Part shown: piece by piece, positions 32,064 to 37,695 of the stretch
Position numbering within the stretch: position 1 is the stretch's first letter
Layout of the letters: every line of letters starts with the position of its first letter
Assembly: GCA_002719135.1 (NCBI GenBank)
Contig: PBGU01000052.1
Coordinates: forward strand, 7,294-44,988
From: Gammaproteobacteria bacterium
GTDB taxonomy: Bacteria > Pseudomonadota > Gammaproteobacteria > Pseudomonadales > Azotimanducaceae
DNA length: 37,695 bases
Direction: 5' to 3'
Translations under genes and position numbers: made by a program
The notes under the pieces: model-generated
Database searches by the model: none
The model's input: only the letters and a program-made list of their open reading frames with translations
Told to the model about the DNA's origin: nothing

Positions 32064-34193
32064 CTAGATTAGCCCAGCGGTTCTAGCCCAACGGTATTTT
32101 GCGCCGAGTACGGCGACGGGTTTCTCGGCCGTATACGGGTATGCCAGAATATTGCGTTCCATCAAATACTCGGCGGCCTGTTCAATTTCAACATCGCCAA
32201 CGAGCGAACAGACAACGGGTTTGTCGTTACCTTCAGCACGCGCATTGGACACGGCCTCGCCCAACAACTCCGCAAATACCATTGGCGGGGTAATGATTGT
32301 GTGCCAGTAGCCAAGCACAAGTGAGTGGATTCGCTCATCACGAAGGGCGAGATCGATCGTTGCGCGGTAGGTCGTTGGAGGTTCTCCTCCAGTTATATCG
32401 ACGGGGTTCCCTGCGGCTCCAAAGGGTGGGATGAATTCTCGGAATGCGGCGTCGAGATCGGTAGGCATCGCCATGAGGGAAAGATCGTTATCGACGCACG
32501 CATCGGACAATAGAACGCCCGAACCCCCGGCCCCGGTGAGGATGAGGACGTTTTCTCCCTTGGGTGTGGGTAACACCGCCAAGCCTCGTGCAAATTCGAG
32601 CATGTCGTTCAGGGTCTTGGCACGTATGACCCCACTTTGTCGTAACACCGCGTCATATACGCGATCGTCACCGGCCAGCGCGCCAGTGTGCGAATTGGCA
32701 GCTTTTGCCCCGAGGCTTGTACGTCCCGCCTTGAGAACGACGATGGGTTTCGTCTTTGACACGCGTTTGGCGACGCTCGCAAATGCACGACCGTCCTTCA
32801 AATCTTCCACATGCATCGCGATCACCGACGTGTTTGAGTCCTGTTCGAAATAGGTCAACAGATCGTCTTCATCGATATCGGATTTGTTACCAAGTCCGAC
32901 GATGGCGGAAACCCCCATTTTGGCAGACCGACTAAAGCCAATGATTGCCATACCTACGCCGCCGCTTTGCGACGATAGCGCGACCGACCCTCTTTCGTTG
33001 TAGGGCGTGCAAAATGTCGCGCAAAGGTTCTTGTGGGTGTAGTAGAACCCGTAAATATTCGGACCCATGAGGCGCACTTTCGATTCCCGGGCGACCCGCA
33101 CGATTTCTTCCTGAAGTTCGTGTTCTCCAATTTCAGCAAATCCGGACGGGATGAGTATGGCGCCGGATACGCGTTTTTGACCACACTCAGCGATGACACC
33201 GGCGACAAACTGGGCCGGTATGCAGAAGATCGCTATATCAACATTTCCAGGTACATCGACGATCGAGGGATAGCACTGGTGACCAAGGATCTGGTCCGCT
33301 TTAGGGTGCACCGGGTACAGGTCTCCCTCGTAACCCCCGTCGATTAGGTTACGCATGACCGAGTTGCCAATTTTTCCATCCTCGGCCGAAGCACCGATGA
33401 CGGCGACGGCAGATGGCTCCATGATGTGCTTCATGGCCGCAAGGATTTCGTCAGGCGTGTGCTGGTGCCGTTCTGGAACGGCGTCAGAATTCAACAACAC
33501 CCTAACGTCTGCGGCGACGGCACCGTCGGCAGATGCGAAGACGGGGTTCAGATCGAGTTCACTTATCTCAGGAAAATCGTTGACCAAGTGGCTGACTTGT
33601 TCAATGGTCCTGGCGAGCGCGGTTCGATCAACGCCTGCTTGACCTCTGACACCATCGAGAATCTTGCTACCAGAAATGTCGTTGAGCATTGCATGCGCGT
33701 CTGCACTTTCAGCAGGGGCAAGGCGAAATGTTATGTCTTGGAGGACTTCGACCAGCGTCCCACCTAATCCGAACGCAACTAGTTTTCCAAAGACTGGATC
33801 CGTCGTTGCACCGACGATTACCTCTAGGCCGCCCTGAATTTGCGCTTGGACTTGCACGCCGTCGATGCTGGCGTCCGAGTTGTATGCCTTGGCGTTATCG
33901 AGAATCGCGGTATAGGCGGCTCTTACCGCGTCGACATCCTCGATGCCCGTGATGACGCCCCCGGCGTCGGTTTTGTGGAGGATGTCGGCGGACGCAATTT
34001 TTAGGACGACGGGAAATCCGATTTCGTTGGCCATCCCGACAGCGTTGTCGACGCTTGTTGCCAGGCCTTCGGCCGGCGTTGCGATCTCGTAAGCCGCAGC
34101 GATTTGTTTGGCTTCCGCAGACGTAAGTGAGCTACGGCCCTCCTCTTTCGCTTTCGCAAGAACGGCTCGCACGGCGCTTTGGTCGTAACTCAT
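32064..34193 (-). CDS. Fused ADP-forming acyl-CoA synthetase (ATP-grasp plus CoA-ligase)
   Basis: A 709-residue single-chain enzyme that interconverts acyl-CoA, ADP and phosphate with acid, CoA and ATP. An N-terminal ATP-grasp domain (about 1-230; VVLKIASADILHKTDAGGV near 60 and ELDLNPV near 218) precedes a CoA-binding Rossmann domain (VAVIGASAEDGKIGN near 265) and the succinyl-CoA-ligase-like domains (about 380-700). The phosphorylated His sits in NSHTGALAGDD near 502. The beta-then-alpha order differs from the usual alpha-then-beta order of many archaeal acetate-CoA ligases. ATG 34193 has GGGGGA upstream. It is divergent from the hydroxyacyl-CoA lyase gene and is likely to activate or hydrolyse a short or branched acid for it. 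Confidence 0.9.
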   Translation of the reverse strand: MSYDQSAVRAVLAKAKEEGRSSLTSAEAKQIAAAYEIATPAEGLATSVDNAVGMANEIGFPVVLKIASADILHKTDAGGVITGIEDVDAVRAAYTAILDNAKAYNSDASIDGVQVQAQIQGGLEVIVGATTDPVFGKLVAFGLGGTLVEVLQDITFRLAPAESADAHAMLNDISGSKILDGVRGQAGVDRTALARTIEQVSHLVNDFPEISELDLNPVFASADGAVAADVRVLLNSDAVPERHQHTPDEILAAMKHIMEPSAVAVIGASAEDGKIGNSVMRNLIDGGYEGDLYPVHPKADQILGHQCYPSIVDVPGNVDIAIFCIPAQFVAGVIAECGQKRVSGAILIPSGFAEIGEHELQEEIVRVARESKVRLMGPNIYGFYYTHKNLCATFCTPYNERGSVALSSQSGGVGMAIIGFSRSAKMGVSAIVGLGNKSDIDEDDLLTYFEQDSNTSVIAMHVEDLKDGRAFASVAKRVSKTKPIVVLKAGRTSLGAKAANSHTGALAGDDRVYDAVLRQSGVIRAKTLNDMLEFARGLAVLPTPKGENVLILTGAGGSGVLLSDACVDNDLSLMAMPTDLDAAFREFIPPFGAAGNPVDITGGEPPTTYRATIDLALRDERIHSLVLGYWHTIITPPMVFAELLGEAVSNARAEGNDKPVVCSLVGDVEIEQAAEYLMERNILAYPYTAEKPVAVLGAKYRWARTAGLI

Positions 34194-34341
34194 GTTGTCC
34201 CCCGGCTAATAAAACCGAGATTATCGCGATCGACGCGTTGATGGAATCGTCACGGCGAGGTCGTTGACGTGTGCGATACCCCTTGAGTCGGAGGGCATCC
34301 CCGCGCTAGCTTAGGCGGTCATCAATCAATAGGGGAAGACT

Positions 34342-36006
34342 ATGGGGACCGTAAGTGGTGCAACCCTCATGGCGCGAAGCCTTAAGCAGCAGGGCGTCGA
34401 CTATATTTTTGGCATCGTCGGCTTTCCAGTGCAAGGATTCGCGGCGGTAGCTCAAAAGGAAGGTATCCGATACGTCGGTATGCGCAACGAACAAGCTGCG
34501 AGCTACGCCGCACATGCTGCTGGGTATCTAACGGGGCGCCCGCAAGGATGCTTGACCGTTTCGGGCCCCGGCGTGATCCACGCTTTCGCGGGACTAGCGA
34601 ATGCAAAACAGAATTGCTGGCCAATGATATTGATCGGCGGGGCGTCTCCCGTTTTCCAAAATGGTATGGGCGGCTTTCAAGAGGAACGCCAAGTCGAACT
34701 CGCGGCTCCGTATTGCAAGTATGCGCACGCGATCGAGCACGTCCGTCGGATCCCATATTACGTTAACCAGGCCGTTCGGCATTCGTTGTTCGGCCGTCCA
34801 GGCCCGGTTTACCTGGACTTCCCCGATGACATCATTAATGGCCAATGCGAGGAAGAAGACGTAACTCAAGCCGCGACAGTCCCCGAACCGCCGCGAACGC
34901 TTGCCGATCCAGACGCGGTCGAGGCCGCACTCAATGCGCTTGAATCTGCTGAGCGACCCTTGGTTGTTGTGGGCAAAGGGATGGCATGGTCGCGAGCAGA
35001 AGACGAGATCCGGGAGTTTATTGAGCGCACCCAACTACCGTTTCTCAATTCCCCGATGGGTAAAGGCACGATGCCTGACAACGATTCACTTTCGGTTGGC
35101 GCGGCACGCAGTACCGCATTACGCGACGCAGACCTGGTGTTCCTGATGGGCGCGCGACTGAATTGGATCATGCACTATGGCTTGCCGCCACGCTTCAACG
35201 AAAATGTTCGTATTGTCCAACTCGACATTTCGCCTGAAGAAATTGGTACCAATGTACCGACAGAAGTTGCCTTGGTAGGAGATGGAAAAGCCGTCGTCGG
35301 CCAGCTCAATCGAGCCCTCGATAATCGGCAATGGTTCTATCCAGCCGAGACCACCTGGCGCACGACGTTGAGAGAAAAGGCTGAATCCAACCACGCGGCT
35401 GTGCAACCCATGATCGACGATGATTCAGCACCGTCAAATTATTACCGCGCGTATAAAGACATCGTTGATTGGCTGCCAGATGACGCCATTATTATCGGCG
35501 AGGGTGCCAACACGATGGACATAGGACGCACTCAAATGCCGAACGTGCATTCGCGGCATCGTTTGGATGCGGGCACCTATGGAACGATGGGCGTGGGGCT
35601 GGGTTTTGCGGTCGCTGCCGCGGTAACCAATCCAGACAAACCGATCGTATCGGTACAAGGTGATTCGGCGTTTGGATTTACCGGCATGGAGATCGAAACG
35701 ATGATCCGCTACAACCTCCCGGTAAAAATGATCGTTTTGAATAACGGGGGTATCGGTGGACATAGCGGTTCAACAGAACCACCAGCACCTGGAGAAATTC
35801 AACCGCCTGGAAATCTCACGTATGGCGCTCGGTATGACCTTATGGTCGAGGGCCTCGGCGGCAAAGGCTGGTATATAGAAGATCCTAAGGATCTACGCGC
35901 GGCACTTGATGAGGCGATGGCGCACGATGGCCCCACGTTGATCAATGTACCGCTCAATATTCGTTCCGGACGTAAGCCACAAGAGCACGCCTGGTTGACG
36001 CAATAG
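34342..36006 (+). CDS. Thiamine-diphosphate 2-hydroxyacyl-CoA lyase-like enzyme (HACL/oxalyl-CoA decarboxylase family)
   Basis: A 554-residue ThDP enzyme with the usual three domains. The cofactor-activating Glu is in MRNEQA near 49, and the Mg-ThDP motif runs from GDSAFGFTGME (about 440) to LNNGGIGG (about 465). The segment GFQEERQVE near 111 matches the FQE-x-PQVE of eukaryotic HACL1, whereas oxalyl-CoA decarboxylases carry YEELDQMN there; the C-terminal SGRKPQEHAWLT also resembles the HACL1 end. HACL splits a 2-hydroxyacyl-CoA into formyl-CoA and an aldehyde shortened by one carbon. The ATG follows AGGGGAA. It is followed by a GC-rich terminator. An oxalyl-CoA decarboxylase role cannot be excluded. 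Confidence 0.87.
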   Translation: MGTVSGATLMARSLKQQGVDYIFGIVGFPVQGFAAVAQKEGIRYVGMRNEQAASYAAHAAGYLTGRPQGCLTVSGPGVIHAFAGLANAKQNCWPMILIGGASPVFQNGMGGFQEERQVELAAPYCKYAHAIEHVRRIPYYVNQAVRHSLFGRPGPVYLDFPDDIINGQCEEEDVTQAATVPEPPRTLADPDAVEAALNALESAERPLVVVGKGMAWSRAEDEIREFIERTQLPFLNSPMGKGTMPDNDSLSVGAARSTALRDADLVFLMGARLNWIMHYGLPPRFNENVRIVQLDISPEEIGTNVPTEVALVGDGKAVVGQLNRALDNRQWFYPAETTWRTTLREKAESNHAAVQPMIDDDSAPSNYYRAYKDIVDWLPDDAIIIGEGANTMDIGRTQMPNVHSRHRLDAGTYGTMGVGLGFAVAAAVTNPDKPIVSVQGDSAFGFTGMEIETMIRYNLPVKMIVLNNGGIGGHSGSTEPPAPGEIQPPGNLTYGARYDLMVEGLGGKGWYIEDPKDLRAALDEAMAHDGPTLINVPLNIRSGRKPQEHAWLTQ

Positions 36007-36014
36007 TGCTTAGA

Positions 36015-36040
36015 GGGCCGCCTCGGGCGGCCCCTTAGTT
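36015..36040 (+). terminator. Intrinsic terminator after the HACL-like gene
   Basis: GGGCCGCC (36015-36022) pairs perfectly with GGCGGCCC (36026-36033) around a TCG loop, beginning nine bases past the stop, and is followed by CTTAGTTTG. The strong GC stem with a short T-rich tail fits rho-independent termination. Confidence 0.7.
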
Positions 36041-36153
36041 TGTCGTGTCATCATCGCATCGCTTCGAGGCGATTGGCCGTCGTCGAGATGCCTCGCGGCT
36101 GTCGGCGACGAAATCGGTCGAAACGGGAAAGACAACGGGTCTATTATCGGGCC

Positions 36154-36438
36154 ATGAATATCGAAGAAAACGCGGTGGCACTACTTTTACGGTCACCGCG
36201 CTTGGACGTCGGCACGATCATGGATGTGCTGGATCTGGGTGACCGTGAATTTCGCGAAATGATGCTGCGTAATCCACGAATCCACGAGCTCTTGGACGCA
36301 AGGCGAGAGGGAACGCTGCCTTCTATACCGGTTGAACCGAAGCAATGCCTCGCCTGTTCGGAATGGTTCATGCCGTATGCGTCAGAGCGTTATTGCTCCG
36401 ACCCCTGCAAGGCAGCGGGGAAAATCCAGAACGCCTAA
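36154..36438 (+). CDS. Small four-cysteine (zinc-ribbon-like) protein
   Basis: A 94-residue protein with a helical N-terminal half and a Cys cluster C65-x2-C68-x12-C81-x3-C85 (CLACSEWF ... YCSDPC) that probably binds one zinc ion in a treble-clef or FCS-like finger. The N-terminal part (LLRSPRLDVGTIMDVLDLGD) looks like a small helical, perhaps DNA- or protein-contacting, unit. No family is named with confidence. ATG 36154 is chosen over an upstream in-frame start at 36040, since the extra 38 residues are Arg-rich and overlap the terminator region. It is followed by 54 bases before the DUF3604 gene; function is unknown. Confidence 0.6.
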   Translation: MNIEENAVALLLRSPRLDVGTIMDVLDLGDREFREMMLRNPRIHELLDARREGTLPSIPVEPKQCLACSEWFMPYASERYCSDPCKAAGKIQNA

Positions 36439-36492
36439 TTGCGAGAACCGCTTCCTTGAGGTAAAACCAATAACAAAACGAGGGGGGTGGTC

Positions 36493-37695
36493 ATGATGCG
36501 ATACATGGTTGGCGTTTTGTTGGCGCTTTTGTTTACTGGTCTTTCGAACTATGCGGATGAAACGCCCCGCAACGCGTATTTCGGTGATTTACACATCCAC
36601 ACACGTTATTCCTTCGACGCATTTCTATTCGGCACCAAAACCACGCCGGATGACGCGTATGCGTTTGCTCGTGGCGAACCTATCCTGCACCCAGCGGGAT
36701 TCGAGATTCAGCTGGATCGTCCGCTGGATTTCTATGCCGTCACCGATCATGCGTTTTTTCTTGGGATGTGGTCAGCCATGGAGCAACCGACGCACCCACT
36801 CCACAACGACCCCGATGCGCAAACGTTTCTTAACGCAACGACGGTGCCCGAACGAGGGCAATCGTTCCAGAAGCTATTTCAATTTCTGAACCCCAATGCC
36901 AACGACGGTAGTCCCCTTGCCGTTCACCTTGCGACCGACCTAACGGACGTCAAATCAGCGTGGAGTGAGATTAAAGCGTCCGCGAATCGCAATTACGAAC
37001 CGGGAAAACTGACGACATTTATTGCGTACGAATATACTTCGAGTCGTGATGGCAACCTCCATCGCAACGTCATTTATCGTGGTGATGCGGCACCCAACGT
37101 GCCCTATTCAAGGCTCGACTCATTAAATCCTGAAAATCTATGGGCGTGGATGGACGCCCAACGAGCGATGGGCTTTGAAGCCCTTGCTATCCCGCACAAT
37201 GCCAACGGATCCAACGGAAACATGTTCCAGATGACTCGATTCGACGGCTCCGCGATGGACGCTGATTACGCCATCCAAAGAATGCGGAATGAGCCGTTGG
37301 TGGAAATCACGCAGATTAAAGGAACTTCCGACACCCACCCGTTTTTATCACCAAACGACGAATGGGCCGATTTCGAGATCTTTCCATACCAGATTGCGAG
37401 TTGGAATAAGAGTTGGCCTCGAGGGAGCTACGTTCGGGAAGCCTGGCTGAACGGGTTTAAGTTGGAGAATGATCTTGGCGAAAACCCGTACCTCTTCGGT
37501 GTTATCGGCGCGAGCGATACGCATAATTCGGGTGACGTGTTTGACGAGTCAAATTTCGTCAGTAAGGTCGGCGTGCTGGATTCAGATCCGGTGAACAGAG
37601 GCTCCGTGCCGGCCGCCCATCGGGACGGGCTTCCCGCCTTTCGGGAGGTCGCGAACCGATTTTTCGGTTCATCCGGCATTGCCGGCGTATGGGCT
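36493..37695 (+). CDS. Exported DUF3604 domain protein (partial, 3' end off window)
   Basis: The first 401 residues are present; the gene continues past the right edge. A signal peptide (MMRYMVGVLLALLFTGLSNYA) leads into YFGDLHIHTRYSFDA (His34 and His36), the opening of DUF3604, a PHP-related metal-binding domain. TDHAFFLG near 95, IAYEYTS near 178, AIPHNANG near 232 and GASDTHN near 338 carry further conserved His and Asp residues that likely bind metals. The protein is probably a periplasmic metal-dependent hydrolase; no substrate is established for the family as far as I know. The start is ATG 36493 or 36496, after a GAGGGGGG stretch. Confidence 0.88.
   Translation, partial: MMRYMVGVLLALLFTGLSNYADETPRNAYFGDLHIHTRYSFDAFLFGTKTTPDDAYAFARGEPILHPAGFEIQLDRPLDFYAVTDHAFFLGMWSAMEQPTHPLHNDPDAQTFLNATTVPERGQSFQKLFQFLNPNANDGSPLAVHLATDLTDVKSAWSEIKASANRNYEPGKLTTFIAYEYTSSRDGNLHRNVIYRGDAAPNVPYSRLDSLNPENLWAWMDAQRAMGFEALAIPHNANGSNGNMFQMTRFDGSAMDADYAIQRMRNEPLVEITQIKGTSDTHPFLSPNDEWADFEIFPYQIASWNKSWPRGSYVREAWLNGFKLENDLGENPYLFGVIGASDTHNSGDVFDESNFVSKVGVLDSDPVNRGSVPAAHRDGLPAFREVANRFFGSSGIAGVWA

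Overview
The window is a densely coded bacterial chromosome segment holding 33 protein genes, two of them cut by the window edges. I see no rRNA, tRNA, CRISPR array, insertion sequence or prophage, and no gene-free stretch longer than about 300 bases. The gene content (YejABE-type oligopeptide importer, DNA polymerase II with a clamp-binding tail, cytochrome c' with cytochrome b561, several crotonase-fold enzymes, acyl-CoA dehydrogenase, TauD-type dioxygenase, DUF3604 protein) suggests a Gram-negative, aerobic, heterotrophic proteobacterium, most likely a gammaproteobacterium and perhaps marine. That assignment is inferred from gene content, not from any database comparison.

Layout. 1-2095: a partial ICL/PEP-mutase-superfamily gene (minus) divergent from a beta-lactamase-fold serine hydrolase. 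2096-5764: a eukaryote-type glutamine synthetase (GSII), then a GNAT acyltransferase translationally coupled to an MprF/UPF0104-like membrane protein, facing a CDP-alcohol phosphatidyltransferase. 5860-10744: an NAD(P)-binding epimerase-like protein convergent with yejA-yejB-yejE, which lacks an adjacent ATPase gene. 10951-18684: SDR, polB, amidase, tandem NTF2-like protein, aldo/keto reductase, cytochrome b561 and convergent cytochrome c'. 18843-29342: MATE exporter, two enoyl-CoA hydratases flanking an acyl-CoA dehydrogenase, Asp-box repeat protein, metal-dependent amidohydrolase, a coupled M28 peptidase-methyltransferase pair and a TauD-like dioxygenase. 29449-36006: a third crotonase, a glutathione peroxidase, a class III CoA-transferase, a fused ADP-forming acyl-CoA synthetase and a 2-hydroxyacyl-CoA lyase-like ThDP enzyme. 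36154-37695: a small four-cysteine protein and a truncated exported DUF3604 protein.

The standout is the glutathione peroxidase at 30319-30798. Its reading frame is interrupted by a TGA exactly at the catalytic position (residue 35). The TGA is followed by a near-ideal bacterial SECIS hairpin: a 7-bp perfect stem capped by GGTC, with a second stem below it. The peroxidase tetrad Sec35-Gln69-Trp124-Asn125 is intact, while the usual resolving cysteine of thioredoxin-type bacterial homologues is absent. This is very probably a true selenoprotein, so the host should carry selA, selB, selC and selD elsewhere. Conventional gene calling would break it and report only a C-terminal fragment.

Much of the second half looks like a CoA-thioester catabolic island (acyl-CoA dehydrogenase, three crotonases, CoA-transferase, acyl-CoA synthetase, hydroxyacyl-CoA lyase). 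It probably handles carboxylic, 2-hydroxy or branched acids; the exact substrate cannot be read from sequence alone.
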